This document shows, piece by piece, positions 16,886-26,593 of a stretch of 64,000 nt of DNA. Position 1 is the stretch's first letter, and the number at the start of each line of letters is the position of its first letter. Source of the DNA: Mesorhizobium onobrychidis (GTDB lineage: Bacteria; Pseudomonadota; Alphaproteobacteria; Rhizobiales; Rhizobiaceae). The stretch covers positions 2,957,501-3,021,500 of the forward strand of contig NZ_CP062229.1 in the NCBI RefSeq assembly GCF_024707545.1, read 5' to 3'. A program made the position numbers and the translations under genes. The notes beneath the pieces are model-generated. The model had not been told where the DNA came from. It worked only from the letters and a program-made list of their open reading frames with translations, and did no database searches.

Positions 16886-18088
16886 ATGCGCATTTCCTAT
16901 CGTTGGGTCATCGTCGCGGCTGGCGCCCTGATGACCTGTGTCGCCCTCGGGGCGATGTTCTCGCTGGCGATCTTCCTCGAACCGATTGCGCTCGACACAG
17001 ATTGGTCGCGCGCCGGCATATCGAGCGCGATGACGCTGAACTTCCTGGTAATGGGCCTCGGCGGCTTCGCCTGGGGCGCCATTTACGATCGCTACGGCGC
17101 TCGCATTGTCGTGATGATAGGTGCGGTGCTGCTCGGGCTGGCGTTGGTACTGGCCAGCCGCACCGGCTCGCTGCTTGTCTTCCAGATCACCTATGGCGTG
17201 CTCGTCGGCCTCGCGGCAAGCGCCTTCTTTGCGCCGATGATCGCGCTGACCACGGCCTGGTTTGACAAGAACCGCAGCCTTGCCGTTTCGCTGGTTTCGG
17301 CCGGCATGGGCGTGGCACCAATGACGATCTCGCCCTTTGCGCGCTGGCTGATCTCGGCCTATGACTGGCGCACAGCCATGTTCGTCATCGGCGTCGCGGC
17401 CTGGGCACTGCTGGTGCCGGCCGCATTGCTGGTGCGCCAACCGCCCAAGCCCGCCGCTAACGACGCCGCCTCCGATCTTGCGGCCGGCGATACCGGCATG
17501 TCGGTTCCACAGGCGCTGCGCTCGCCGCAATTCATCGTTCTGGCACTGACCTTCTTTGCCTGCTGCGCGGCGCATTCCGGGCCAATCTTCCATATGGTGA
17601 GCTATGCGATGTTGTGCGGCATAGCGCCGATGGCGGCGGTCAGCATCTACAGCATCGAGGGCCTGGCGGGGCTGGGCGGCAGGCTTTTATACGGCGTGCT
17701 TGCCGACCGGCTGGGCGTCAAGCCGGTGCTGATTACCGGTCTGGCGATACAGTCGGTGGTGATCGCAGCCTATCTTGCCGTCAGTGAGCTTGGTCAGTTC
17801 TATACGCTCGCCGTCATCTTCGGCGCCACCTATGGCGGCGTGATGCCGCTCTATGCGGTGCTGGCGCGCGAATATTTCGGCCAGCGAATCCTCGGCACGG
17901 TGTTTGGTGCTGTGACCATGCTGTCCAGCATCGGCATGGCCTTCGGCCCGCTCGCCGGCGGCATGGTGTTCGATGCCTATGCCAGCTACTCCTGGCTGTT
18001 CATCGGCTCGGCCCTTGTAGGACTCGGCGCCGTGGCGGTGGCGATCGCCTTCCCACGGCTGCCGCGCAGGGAGTTGCAACCGGCGTAG
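16886..18088 (+). CDS. MFS transporter (OxlT/monocarboxylate-like)
   Basis: A 400-residue, 12-helix permease of the major facilitator superfamily. The loop 2-3 motif is visible as GAIYDRYGARIVV (about 61-73) and a counterpart in the second half as LYGVLADRLGVKPVL. It belongs to the oxalate/formate-antiporter or monocarboxylate-like branch by its N-terminus (YRWVIVAAGALMTCVALGAMFSLAIFLEP). Start ATG 16886 with GGGAGA upstream. No partner gene; substrate unknown. Confidence 0.85.
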   Translation: MRISYRWVIVAAGALMTCVALGAMFSLAIFLEPIALDTDWSRAGISSAMTLNFLVMGLGGFAWGAIYDRYGARIVVMIGAVLLGLALVLASRTGSLLVFQITYGVLVGLAASAFFAPMIALTTAWFDKNRSLAVSLVSAGMGVAPMTISPFARWLISAYDWRTAMFVIGVAAWALLVPAALLVRQPPKPAANDAASDLAAGDTGMSVPQALRSPQFIVLALTFFACCAAHSGPIFHMVSYAMLCGIAPMAAVSIYSIEGLAGLGGRLLYGVLADRLGVKPVLITGLAIQSVVIAAYLAVSELGQFYTLAVIFGATYGGVMPLYAVLAREYFGQRILGTVFGAVTMLSSIGMAFGPLAGGMVFDAYASYSWLFIGSALVGLGAVAVAIAFPRLPRRELQPA

Positions 18089-18109
18089 CACGGCTGAGAG
18101 AGGATGCAG

Positions 18110-18149
18110 GGGGTCGAAATTGGACACGCTTACGTCAGCTTTTGACCCC
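18110..18149. repeat. Imperfect inverted repeat GGGGTCGAAA...TTTTGACCCC
   Basis: Ten-base arms with one mismatch flank a 20-base spacer, 22 bases after the MFS stop. It could serve as a transcription terminator for the MFS gene. The arms also resemble terminal sequences of some insertion elements, so it may be a relic of a lost one. No transposase fragment is seen nearby. Confidence 0.4.
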
Positions 18150-18461
18150 GTTGCGAGGCGTCCATTGGCAACCATAGAGCCAGGTCAAGTCTGTGCAGGA
18201 CCCAGCTCCCTTTATTAGAAATCGATCATGATGCAGCGCAGTGCATTCACGTCCAAATGTCGATTGCCGGTAGGCTGAGGTTCGGACGACCGTCAAAGAA
18301 TGGCAAATCAAGGGCTTTTTCATGGATTGTGCGCCGCGCACTCACGCGACTATTTCAACTACGTTAACATTTTGTGTTTGCGGCGCAGCATTTTTTTCCT
18401 ATCCTCCCCTCAGGGCTTTGCGCATTCGATTGCGTGAAGAACTGGCGTGAGGATCCCTAAA
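18150..18461. other. Non-coding AT-richer leader of the polysaccharide genes
   Basis: No gene was seen. The stretch is visibly richer in A and T than the flanks, especially near 18350-18410 with runs such as CATTTTGTGTTTG and GCATTTTTTT. It presumably contains the promoter of the UXS-galE pair. Confidence 0.45.
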
Positions 18462-19436
18462 ATGCAGCAGGCAAAGCGAGTCTTGGTGACGGGGGGCGCA
18501 GGTTTTCTGGGATCGTTCTTATGCGAGCGGTTGCTTGCTGAAGGCCACGAGGTTGTATGCGTCGACAATTTCTTCACAGGAAGTCGGAGAAACGTCTCGC
18601 ATTTGCTCGACAACAGATCCTTTGAGATCATTCGCCACGACGTGACATTTCCACTCTACATAGAAGTTGATGAAATATACAACCTTGCTTGCCCGGCAAG
18701 CCCAGTTCACTATCAGTTCGATCCGGTCCAGACGACAAAGACCAACGTCCATGGGGCGATCAATATGCTGGGGCTCGCCAAGCGGGTTCGCGCAAAGATC
18801 CTTCAGGCGTCCACGTCTGAAGTCTACGGCGATCCCGAGATTCACCCGCAGACCGAGGACTATTGGGGCAGGGTAAACCCGATAGGTCCCCGTTCCTGTT
18901 ACGACGAAGGCAAGCGGTGTGCCGAAACCCTGTTTTTCGACTATTGGCGGCAGCACAGGCTGCGGATCAAGGTAGCGCGCATCTTCAACACTTACGGTCC
19001 GAGGATGCGTCCTGACGACGGCCGCGTCATTTCCAACTTCATCATGCAGGCACTGCGAAACAAGCCGATAACTGTGTACGGCACCGGCCAGCAGACACGC
19101 TCATTTTGCTACGTCAATGATCTCATCGACGGTCTGGTTCGCCTGATGCACACGGCCGACGATGTTACCGGTCCAATCAATCTCGGCAACCCGGTCGAAT
19201 TCACGATGCTCGAACTTGCCAATCTCGTGATCGAACTTACCGGAAGCCGATCCAAGATCAGGTTTTTACCTTTGCCCGTCGATGACCCAAGGCAGCGACA
19301 GCCTGATATCGGGTGTGCCTTGCGCGAGCTCAATTGGAAGCCAAGAATCGCATTGCGCGACGGTCTCGCCCCGACCATTGCCTATTTCGAAGACTTGGTC
19401 TCATCGGGATATGCTCGGTCCGCTGCAGCCGAATGA
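18462..19436 (+). CDS. UDP-glucuronate decarboxylase (UDP-xylose synthase) family protein
   Basis: A 324-residue extended SDR enzyme that would turn UDP-glucuronate into UDP-xylose for a surface glycan. The NAD-binding motif GGAGFLG is at 11-17, the catalytic Ser/Thr region is STSEVYG at 117-123, and Tyr147 and Lys151 form YxxxK in [11 protein letters not shown]. The sequence around it ([20 protein letters not shown], then [10 protein letters not shown]) is diagnostic of the UXS branch. Its stop overlaps the galE-like start by four bases (ATGA), so the two are co-translated. A GTG at 18447 is an alternative start. Confidence 0.85.
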   Translation: MQQAKRVLVTGGAGFLGSFLCERLLAEGHEVVCVDNFFTGSRRNVSHLLDNRSFEIIRHDVTFPLYIEVDEIYNLACPASPVHYQFDPVQTTKTNVHGAINMLGLAKRVRAKILQASTSEVYGDPEIHPQTEDYWGRVNPIGPRSCYDEGKRCAETLFFDYWRQHRLRIKVARIFNTYGPRMRPDDGRVISNFIMQALRNKPITVYGTGQQTRSFCYVNDLIDGLVRLMHTADDVTGPINLGNPVEFTMLELANLVIELTGSRSKIRFLPLPVDDPRQRQPDIGCALRELNWKPRIALRDGLAPTIAYFEDLVSSGYARSAAAE

Positions 19437-20407
19437 AAACAGTCTTGGTCACTGGCGGGGCGGGCTATATCGGCTCACACTGTTGCAAGGCCTTCGCCGA
19501 ATCCGGTTGGTCGGTCATTGCGTATGACAACCTCTCGCGCGGCTGGCGCGACGCGGTCAAATGGGGACCGCTTGTCGAGGGCGATATTTGCGATGTCGCA
19601 GCGGTGGCAGCAGCGCTGCACCAGTATCGGCCGGATGTGGTAGCGCATTTCGCCGCTTACGCCTATGTCGGCGAGTCCGTCGAGCGCCCGGAACTCTACT
19701 ACCGAAATAACAGTTTTGGGACGCTGGTCTTGCTCGAGGAAATGCTGAAGATCGGCGTCGACAAGTTGATCTTGTCGAGCACCTGCGCGTCTTACGGCGT
19801 TCCGATTCGTTCTCCGATTGACGAAACGCATCCGCAGTCGCCCATCAATCCCTATGGATGGTCGAAATTCATCGTAGAACGAATGGTGGACAATCTTTCG
19901 GATGCCCATGGCCTCAACGCGGTTGTGCTGCGGTATTTCAACGCGGCCGGATGTGATCCCGACGGCGAGGTCGGTGAGCGGCATGAACCGGAAACGCATG
20001 TCATTCCGCTCGCTATCGAGGCGGCGGTTAGATCGGGCCGGATTTTTACCATTAATGGCACCGACTTCGACACCCGGGACGGAACCGCGGTGCGGGACTA
20101 TGTCCACGTCACCGATCTCGCCCGTGCGCACGTTCTGGCAGGGGAGAAGCTTCTGCGCGATCCGGGAGTCCACGTCTACAATCTTGGCACCGGAACAGGA
20201 ACGACGGTGAGCGAGTTGGTCGATGCGGTGAGCCGGGCTTCGGGAACGCGCCTTCCTGTGGCGTACGGTCCGCGCAGGGCAGGCGACCCGCCGGCGCTAG
20301 TGGCCGCGGCCGGCAAGGCGACCCGGGAACTCGGCTGGGTACCCGGGCAATCCGGAATCGACCGGATCGTCGAAACGGCGCTGGCCTGGTATCGCCGCCG
20401 GATGTGA
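19433..20407 (+). CDS. galE: UDP-glucose 4-epimerase
   Basis: A 324-residue enzyme that interconverts UDP-glucose and UDP-galactose (possibly UDP-xylose/UDP-arabinose, given its partner). GGAGYIGSH at 8-16 binds [11 protein letters not shown] at 115-122 and Tyr141/Lys145 (YGWSK) form the catalytic triad, and RYFNAAG and [10 protein letters not shown] are classical GalE motifs. Coupled to the UDP-xylose synthase gene, it would supply nucleotide sugars for the adjacent glycosyltransferases, which are on the opposite strand. Confidence 0.9.
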   Translation: MKTVLVTGGAGYIGSHCCKAFAESGWSVIAYDNLSRGWRDAVKWGPLVEGDICDVAAVAAALHQYRPDVVAHFAAYAYVGESVERPELYYRNNSFGTLVLLEEMLKIGVDKLILSSTCASYGVPIRSPIDETHPQSPINPYGWSKFIVERMVDNLSDAHGLNAVVLRYFNAAGCDPDGEVGERHEPETHVIPLAIEAAVRSGRIFTINGTDFDTRDGTAVRDYVHVTDLARAHVLAGEKLLRDPGVHVYNLGTGTGTTVSELVDAVSRASGTRLPVAYGPRRAGDPPALVAAAGKATRELGWVPGQSGIDRIVETALAWYRRRM

Positions 20408-20428
20408 CGATCTTTTTGCGGAAGAGCC

Positions 20429-20641
20429 CTACCGCCTGGTCAACAAACAATCGAGAGCGGCGGCGACTGCGGCAAGCGAGAAATATCCGTTTTCGCGATG
20501 CCTACCGAGGCGTTCCCGCAAGCCCGGATTGTCCTTCAGTCTTTGCAGGGCGTGCGCGATTTCAGCGCTGCGGTCGCGCGGTCGACGGATTGAACTACAT
20601 ACATCGAAGATTCATTCGCCAGGACGTCACTCCACGCGCCT
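20429..20641 (-). pseudogene. Decayed 3' end of a glycosyltransferase-like gene
   Basis: Directly after the wzt-like stop, the reverse strand keeps protein-like text in two frames. First comes EGAWSDVLANESSMYVVQSV, then after a frame change IAHALQRLKDNPGLRERLG followed by RHRENGYFSLAAVAAALDCL and a TAG stop. The second part is typical of the C-terminal helix of GT4/GT1-type glycosyltransferases (dispersed D-P-x-L-R-x-R-L). No start or catalytic core remains, so this looks like the tail of a gene lost by deletion and frameshift at the end of the export operon. Confidence 0.45.
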
Positions 20642-21886
20642 TCAATCCACCTTAAGCAACTGGGCAGAATGCGACAGTCGCACAATCCCGTGCTCTTTCA
20701 GATATGGCCAATAGGAGTCATTGACTGTTGCTGCAACAACGTCGAACGTTAGCAAGTTCTCGCTTGCGAGGTCCGGGTCATCCTCTCCCCACGCATAGAG
20801 AGCCGCTCCAGCGCTATAAGTGCCAGGCAACAATCCCAACGATCGCACGCTGAATACGACCTTGGCCTGCCCAACTATGTCAAATTGACCAACACCTTCC
20901 GCGAGGCTTTCGAGCACAGAGATCAAGTTGCCTTCCTGATCAAAAATCTGGATATGAACCACGCTTCGGTGAAACGAATTCCTCGCGCCCAGCTTCAGCA
21001 CAAAATCGTAATCGCCGCCAAACTTGAGCTGGCTGCAGCGCTCGCGCGTACCCGGATACACAATAGCCACTTGCATCCAGAGGTCATCATCGCCAACGCG
21101 CTCGGATCCGTTGCTGCTCGGGGCGGTGTTCGACAGGTACGCATCGATGATCGATGATGCCTCGCCAAAATCCTTCAGAAGGCCGCGGTCCAGATAAATC
21201 GCTTTTGTGCAATGCTGCCGAACCATGGCCATGTTGTGGCTCACGAACAGCACGGTCCGACCTTCACCCGCGACGTTCTTCATCGTGCCGAGACATTTCC
21301 TTTGAAATTCAGCATCGCCAACAGCAAGCACCTCGTCGACGACGAGAATCTCCGGCTCCAGATGAGCAGCGATCGCGAAGGCAAGCCGAACATACATGCC
21401 GGACGAATAACGCTTGACCGGCGTTTCGAGAAAGCTGCCGATATCGGCAAATTTGATGATCCGGTCTAGCTTACGCGTGATCTCGGCCTTACTCATGCCG
21501 AGGATCGCGCCGTTGAGGTAGATGTTCTCGATCCCGTCGAGATCCGGATGGAATCCGGCCCCTACCTCCAGCAAGCTTCCGATCCGGCCTCGCATCACTG
21601 CCTCGCCCTCATCCGGAGCCGTGATCGAGGTCAAAACCTTGAGCAGCGTGGTCTTTCCCGAGCCGTTGCGTCCGATGATACCGCACACGGTGCCAGTCGG
21701 AACGGAAAAAGTGATGTTCCTGATGGCGAAGAATTCGTTGAGGGAAGCTTCGGCTTCCCGCGAGCGCAAACGCGCGACAAGTTGTTCGACTTCCTCACGC
21801 AATGAGCGCACGCCGATCGCGCCGCGCCGGTAGCGCTTGGAAAGTCCTCGGACCTCAACGGCTGGCAATTCTGTCATCGATCTCAA
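20642..21886 (-). CDS. Polysaccharide ABC exporter ATPase, Wzt type with C-terminal carbohydrate-binding domain
   Basis: A 414-residue ATPase of an O-antigen/capsule-type ABC exporter. Walker A GRNGSGKT is at 72-79, signature YSSGM at 160-164 and Walker B ILVVDEVLAVGD at 180-191, all in the form specific to Wzt/TagH ATPases. From about residue 250 a beta-rich domain follows (LKFGGDYDFVLKL; GLLPGTYSAGAALYAW), matching the Wzt C-terminal domain that in E. coli O9a and related systems recognises the modified chain end before export. It overlaps the upstream GT-methyltransferase gene by four bases. Its permease is encoded at 24777-25622. Confidence 0.92.
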   Translation of the reverse strand: MRSMTELPAVEVRGLSKRYRRGAIGVRSLREEVEQLVARLRSREAEASLNEFFAIRNITFSVPTGTVCGIIGRNGSGKTTLLKVLTSITAPDEGEAVMRGRIGSLLEVGAGFHPDLDGIENIYLNGAILGMSKAEITRKLDRIIKFADIGSFLETPVKRYSSGMYVRLAFAIAAHLEPEILVVDEVLAVGDAEFQRKCLGTMKNVAGEGRTVLFVSHNMAMVRQHCTKAIYLDRGLLKDFGEASSIIDAYLSNTAPSSNGSERVGDDDLWMQVAIVYPGTRERCSQLKFGGDYDFVLKLGARNSFHRSVVHIQIFDQEGNLISVLESLAEGVGQFDIVGQAKVVFSVRSLGLLPGTYSAGAALYAWGEDDPDLASENLLTFDVVAATVNDSYWPYLKEHGIVRLSHSAQLLKVD

Positions 21887-23511
21887 GCCGTAACATTTGC
21901 GGTTCGACTGCCGGGTTGATCCGCGGTCAGCCCGTCCTTCACGACGCGCGCCGTGACAACGATAGGATAGGCGGTATCCCGGACGTCGAGCTTCTGGTCA
22001 GAAACTTCTTCCTTGGCGAGTCCCTGGAGAAAACAAACTGCCGCAAAGACGTTGCCGTGGGTTTCGAGCGCCATATTCGCCGTGCTGAAGGATTTCGCAA
22101 GCAACTTCGCCAACGCCGCCTGCGTCAATGACCAGAACCACGTGCTGCCCCACTCGCCGCGATCGACAGGGGTGATGCCAGGAACAGTTAGCAGCAGCAC
22201 GCCCCCGGGCTTGAGCGCTTCGGCCAGTGCAGCGACCGCGGCCGACATGTCGAAGATCAGATGAAGTGTTTGCGTGAGGATGATGCAGTCGAAGGCGTTT
22301 GGCGGCAGGACTCCGGGCTGCGACAGGTCGCCTATGATGGTCGCGTTTGGATCATCGGGATCAACATGCAGCACGTCGCTCTTGACGACATGAGCACCGC
22401 CAAAATGCATCGTGTAGCTGTTGTCGCCGATTTCCAGCACACGGCCATGTATGTCGGCCGCATTCAATTGTAGGAAATTCTCGATATAATACCGATCTAT
22501 TGGCTTGCCGCGATCATATCCAAATGAGCGGCTCATCGGCATTGTGCGCGCGAAATCCCCAAACTGCACCGAACCGACGCGCGGAGCCCGCCAATCGGCG
22601 CCGGAAGCTCCGAGCAGCCGTTGCACATGCCTGCCGACCTTGCGTGTTATCTTAAATGCCGCCGTTTGCAGCGTGATCGGCGGCGACATCTGCAAAGCCT
22701 GCCGCAGCATGCGAATCGCTTTGGCGGGTTCGGCGCGGATCGCGCGCAAGGCATCAGTAGTCAACTCTCCGGTATAGTAGGTCTTCCAGAACCGCCTACC
22801 ATCGCGGACTGCAAGACGCACACCGTCGTCAACCGGACCTGCCAACTGCTTGTCAAGCACCGACAATGCTGCAGCGAGCATCATCGATCGATTCTTCGAC
22901 ATGTTGTCGCCGTGCATGCGATACTCGGCGACGACATCGTCGTGCGTTACGATCGAACCGCGCCGGGCGATTCGCAAGAATAGCTCATAGTCTTCGCAGG
23001 ACCGCATTGAAACGTCGAACCCGCCCATGGCCGCGAGCCTCTCCCGCCGATAAACCACGGTCGCATGCATCGCAATGAAGTTTCCCGTCCGCAGTAACTG
23101 AACATAAGGATCTTCAACAAGCGCGATGTGATGCTTGTCTGAGTCAATCGCACCGCTTCCATTGATGAAGCGATGAGCTCCGTAGGCGAGAACCGTATCT
23201 GGATGCGCAACCAGCATTCGCACGCCCGTCTCCATGGCATTCGGAAGGAGACGATCATCCGCGTCCAGAAAGGTGATGTAATCGGATCTGGAAGCCGCCA
23301 GTCCGGTGTTTCGGGCGGCCGCGAGCCCGCAATTGTCCTGCCTGATCAGGCGCACGCCTGGATGACGCTCGACAACCGATGCCGGATTGTCGGTGGATCC
23401 GTCGTCGACCACAATAATTTCATCCATCGGCCGGCTTTGACGAAGACAGCTCTGAATGGCTTCCTCGAGAAAGCGAGTATGGTTGTAAGTTGTTATGACG
23501 ACTGCGATCAT
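21883..23511 (-). CDS. Fusion of family 2 glycosyltransferase and SAM-dependent methyltransferase
   Basis: A 542-residue two-domain protein. Residues 1-230 are a GT2 domain (MIAVVITTYNHTRFLEEAIQ, DDGS at 36-39, DADD at 83-86, SCEDYELFLRIAR at about 171-183). Residues 340-500 are a class I methyltransferase: VLEIGDN at 358-364 for SAM binding and the post-motif LKPGGVLLLTVPG at 433-445. It probably adds a sugar and then methylates it, or caps a chain. Coupled by a four-base overlap to the Wzt ATPase, whose C-terminal domain could read the methylated end. No Shine-Dalgarno of note precedes ATG 23511. Confidence 0.88.
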   Translation of the reverse strand: MIAVVITTYNHTRFLEEAIQSCLRQSRPMDEIIVVDDGSTDNPASVVERHPGVRLIRQDNCGLAAARNTGLAASRSDYITFLDADDRLLPNAMETGVRMLVAHPDTVLAYGAHRFINGSGAIDSDKHHIALVEDPYVQLLRTGNFIAMHATVVYRRERLAAMGGFDVSMRSCEDYELFLRIARRGSIVTHDDVVAEYRMHGDNMSKNRSMMLAAALSVLDKQLAGPVDDGVRLAVRDGRRFWKTYYTGELTTDALRAIRAEPAKAIRMLRQALQMSPPITLQTAAFKITRKVGRHVQRLLGASGADWRAPRVGSVQFGDFARTMPMSRSFGYDRGKPIDRYYIENFLQLNAADIHGRVLEIGDNSYTMHFGGAHVVKSDVLHVDPDDPNATIIGDLSQPGVLPPNAFDCIILTQTLHLIFDMSAAVAALAEALKPGGVLLLTVPGITPVDRGEWGSTWFWSLTQAALAKLLAKSFSTANMALETHGNVFAAVCFLQGLAKEEVSDQKLDVRDTAYPIVVTARVVKDGLTADQPGSRTANVTA

Positions 23512-23752
23512 GAGACAGCCAAATTCTCCTTAGCTTCGCAGAGAGGCAACGGGCTGGTGTTCGTTGCCAGAAATCGAACGCGACCGTAGGCCTCACAAAC
23601 AGAATTTTGGCACAGAAATGATGGACACTGGTCAGTTTTAGCACGTCGCCCCCAGTGAGGCGATGCGACTTGTCATTCACGTAGAACGGTATCGTTAATA
23701 TCAGAAATCTCAGGCTCGGTCGCGATCCAATCCGCGCCACCGGTCCTGCCCA

Positions 23753-24703
23753 CTACTTCAGCCTGAACACCTTCGACAGGATGCGACGTGGCGTCAGCCG
23801 CCGAGCGAACCGGCGTCCGGCTTCGATGGCGAGGTCAAACCTATCGCGAAGTGTCAGGGGCCGACGCTGGGCGGGATAGCGCGCAAATGCGAAGCGGAGC
23901 GCCCGCTGCAACTTCGGCGTCATCAATCCCGAGGCCGATGCATGCATCTCAACCCATTCGAGGAAGCCAATGCGAGCAGCATGCGGGTGCAGTCGATCGT
24001 AGATGCCGGAAGCAGTCGCCTTGGCCGATGTCGAATCGAGGTGCTGCCTGTATCGGCCGGTGGGCGTGGATGTCACGAATACCGGATAGCGCAACAGCAG
24101 CTTCACTAGAAGGGTCTGGTCTTCGTAGAGCTCGAACGCCTCATCGAAGCCGCCCACCGCTACCAAAGCTTCGCGGTGAACCATGATCGAGCAGATGCAC
24201 GGCACATGAGCCCGCTGGCGCACGATGACCTGGTCGAGCAGGTCGGGCGGCATGTGCAGACGGTCCGATTGGCGTGGCATCGAGTCGGTCCAGTTCCTGT
24301 GCGGCTCATCGGGGAACCACCACAGGGTCGGTCCGTAAAGGACCTTGGCGCGAGGATGCGCATCAAAGATCGCAAGTTCCGTCTCGAATTTTTCCGGCTC
24401 AAATATATCGTCGCCATCCAGGAACGTGAAGAACATGCCCGACGCGGCCGCGATTCCGGCATTGCGCGCCGCGGCGGCGCCGCGACGCTGGCCGTTCGAT
24501 CGAATGAAACGGATTCGCGGATCGCCGGTTGCTGCAGCCACCGCGATTGCAACGCTCCCGTCGAATGATCCGTCGTCAATGAGAAGCATTTCCCAGTCGG
24601 TGAAGGTTTGCGCGCGCACGCTTTCGATCGCGTCCGGAAGAAACCGCTCGACATTGAGGAAAGGCGTGATGACGGAGATCAATGGCATCGGCGTCGTGCC
24701 CAT
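23753..24703 (-). CDS. Family 2 glycosyltransferase
   Basis: A 316-residue GT2 enzyme: PLISVITPFLNVERFLPDAIESV at the start, LIDDGSFDGS for the donor nucleotide, FLDGDDIFEPEKFE for the metal site, and GGFDEAFELYEDQTLLVKLLL in the acceptor region. It adds one sugar of the repeat unit or linker; donor and acceptor are unknown. It lies 73 bases after the wzm-like gene. A 241-base gap without a gene follows (23512-23752) and contains the dyad GGCAACG...CGTTGCC (23545-23568), possibly an attenuator or internal promoter region. Confidence 0.85.
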   Translation of the reverse strand: MGTTPMPLISVITPFLNVERFLPDAIESVRAQTFTDWEMLLIDDGSFDGSVAIAVAAATGDPRIRFIRSNGQRRGAAAARNAGIAAASGMFFTFLDGDDIFEPEKFETELAIFDAHPRAKVLYGPTLWWFPDEPHRNWTDSMPRQSDRLHMPPDLLDQVIVRQRAHVPCICSIMVHREALVAVGGFDEAFELYEDQTLLVKLLLRYPVFVTSTPTGRYRQHLDSTSAKATASGIYDRLHPHAARIGFLEWVEMHASASGLMTPKLQRALRFAFARYPAQRRPLTLRDRFDLAIEAGRRFARRLTPRRILSKVFRLK

Positions 24704-24776
24704 TGTGCAGAATGCGCGGCGGCCGACGAAGGGCGACCTTCACTCTCTACGGGGCCGCAAGGGTTGTCATTTCTCT

Positions 24777-25622
24777 TCACAGCATGTCCATGGCCGTTCG
24801 TTCGACGCGTTGAAAGATCACGACGCCGATGAACAGCACGACCGAGGTCGTGACAAGCGCTGCAGCGATTTGTGGCGCACCGACTGCCGAAGTGCCGAAG
24901 AAGCACCAGCGCCCTTCATCAATTATGACAGCGAGCGGATTCAGAAATCCGATCAGCGTCCGGTACTGCTCGGGAATAGCCGAAAAAGGAAAGATGATCG
25001 GCGTCACGAACAGCCAGATCTGAATCAAGAACGGAGTCATATGAGCTGTATCGCGGTACTTCGCGGTTGACGCTCCTAGACAAAGCCCAACAGCCAACGA
25101 GAATGCCGCGATCTGGATGATCACCAGCGGAAAGAACGCGAGGCGCCACGACAACCCGTCCACTTTTCCTGTCAGCTGGTACCAGAGCAAGAAGGCCAAT
25201 GCGACGCCAAGCTGGATCGCCAGGGCCACAGTGTTCGACAGTAGCGACGACACGGGAACGACGAGTCGCGGGAAGTAGATCTTGCTGAAAAGATGACCGT
25301 TAGCAATGAAGACCTGGCTCGCGGTGGAGACGACTTGGGAAAAATACGACCACAGCACCAGCGCTGTCAGATAAAAGATTGGCGCGGGATGGCCACCGGT
25401 TGAAATGCCCGCGATACCGCTGATGACGGTGGTCAACGCTGCGGTAAGCGCCAGGGGCTGCAGGATCAGCCAAGCCGGACCAAGCAAGGTCTGCTTGTAG
25501 CGGACTTTGATGTCGCGCATCGCGAACAGGAGCAGCAGATCGCGATAGCGCCACAGGTGCCAGAAATCGAGGTCAAACCAGCCGCGTCGAGGAGTGATAA
25601 TGGTAATCTGCTGTGCGTTCAT
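24777..25622 (-). CDS. Polysaccharide ABC exporter permease, Wzm type
   Basis: A 281-residue membrane protein of the ABC-2 type with about six helices. The N-terminal cytoplasmic stretch DLLLLFAMRDIKVRYKQTLLGPAWLILQPL is a hallmark of Wzm/KpsM permeases, and the FLIQIWLFVTPIIFPFSAIPEQYR segment is typical. With the Wzt ATPase at 20642-21886 it would export the finished undecaprenyl-linked polysaccharide across the inner membrane. Start ATG 25622 overlaps the deacetylase stop by one base (TGATG). Confidence 0.92.
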   Translation of the reverse strand: MNAQQITIITPRRGWFDLDFWHLWRYRDLLLLFAMRDIKVRYKQTLLGPAWLILQPLALTAALTTVISGIAGISTGGHPAPIFYLTALVLWSYFSQVVSTASQVFIANGHLFSKIYFPRLVVPVSSLLSNTVALAIQLGVALAFLLWYQLTGKVDGLSWRLAFFPLVIIQIAAFSLAVGLCLGASTAKYRDTAHMTPFLIQIWLFVTPIIFPFSAIPEQYRTLIGFLNPLAVIIDEGRWCFFGTSAVGAPQIAAALVTTSVVLFIGVVIFQRVERTAMDML

Positions 25623-26593
25623 CAGAACAGATGATCCTCGATTTTTCGCAAGAATTCGTCCCCTGACCAGTTGCCGACATACAATCGAGGTAAACGCAGC
25701 ACGTCTGCCTCGGGCGTAACGCACCCGGCGCGCGTCGTGCATGCGAACTCAAATCCCGCTTCCCTGACGGCAGTTACCGACAGAGCGTCATGGTCTCCGA
25801 ATGGATATGCAAAAGAGAGGACGCGTTTTCCGGTCATTTGCTCACAGGCCGAACGGCCGTCGACGATCTCGCGAAGCTGGGTCGCGAAGGAATGGGCCGG
25901 AAGCGTGGGATGACTGACAGTATGACCGCCGATCGTGATCAGGTCGTCACTGATGTCACCAACCTCCGCGGGAGTCATAATACAGTGCTCTGGCCTGGCG
26001 TCGAGACCAACGCCCGCCCATTTCGCAATGTCTTCGACGTGTGCGTTCTGTCGCTCATACGGCAGCGTTCGGAGCGCCGACCACACCTCCCGGTAGACTT
26101 TGTCACGGCCGGCCTGATCCACCATCTTCGGGATAAGCCAGTGATGCCTGCCTCCCTCGATCGTGATGTCGAGTTGGTCAGGCAGTTCAGGCGTCTCAAG
26201 ACAGATTCGCGTGAGCGCATCCCACCAGAATTCTCTGCCGCTTCCGATTGCTCCCGTCGCAACAAACAGCGTCATCGGGCAGTCGTGACGCTGCAGGATC
26301 GGGCGAGCGTTGCTGTAGACGTCGTGATAGCCGTCGTCAAACGTGACAACCGCAAGCGGTTTGCCTGGCTTTCCCCGTGCGATGACATCAAACAGCTCAT
26401 GCAAATGCACCACCCGCCGACTCCGCGTCAGCGCTTCGATTTGTTCGTCGAACCTCGCCGGATGGACGGCTAGGCTCCACGGATCGACGGCGATATCTGC
26501 CACGCGATGGTACATCAATATGATGGGAGCACGGCGCAGGCGTCGACGCCGGACCAGCCGACCAAGCTGCAGGAGAACGCGCGGAATCACCAT
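25622..26593 (-). CDS. Polysaccharide deacetylase family protein (NodB homology)
   Basis: About 323 residues with the carbohydrate esterase 4 fold. VVTFDDGYHDVYSNARPIL carries the catalytic Asp and metal Asp, ITIGGHTVSHPTLP the metal His pair (HxxxxH form), and SFAYPFGDHD the barrel-closing motif. It would remove N- or O-acetyl groups from the polysaccharide or its precursor. First gene of the reverse-strand operon; ATG 26593 (GGGAGA upstream) is preferred over ATG 26650, whose extension is not family-like. Confidence 0.85.
   Translation of the reverse strand: MVIPRVLLQLGRLVRRRRLRRAPIILMYHRVADIAVDPWSLAVHPARFDEQIEALTRSRRVVHLHELFDVIARGKPGKPLAVVTFDDGYHDVYSNARPILQRHDCPMTLFVATGAIGSGREFWWDALTRICLETPELPDQLDITIEGGRHHWLIPKMVDQAGRDKVYREVWSALRTLPYERQNAHVEDIAKWAGVGLDARPEHCIMTPAEVGDISDDLITIGGHTVSHPTLPAHSFATQLREIVDGRSACEQMTGKRVLSFAYPFGDHDALSVTAVREAGFEFACTTRAGCVTPEADVLRLPRLYVGNWSGDEFLRKIEDHLF

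Noticed and set aside
18110..18149. Possible insertion-sequence end
   Set aside because: Only one 40-base dyad, no transposase remnant and no target duplication visible; kept only as an inverted repeat.
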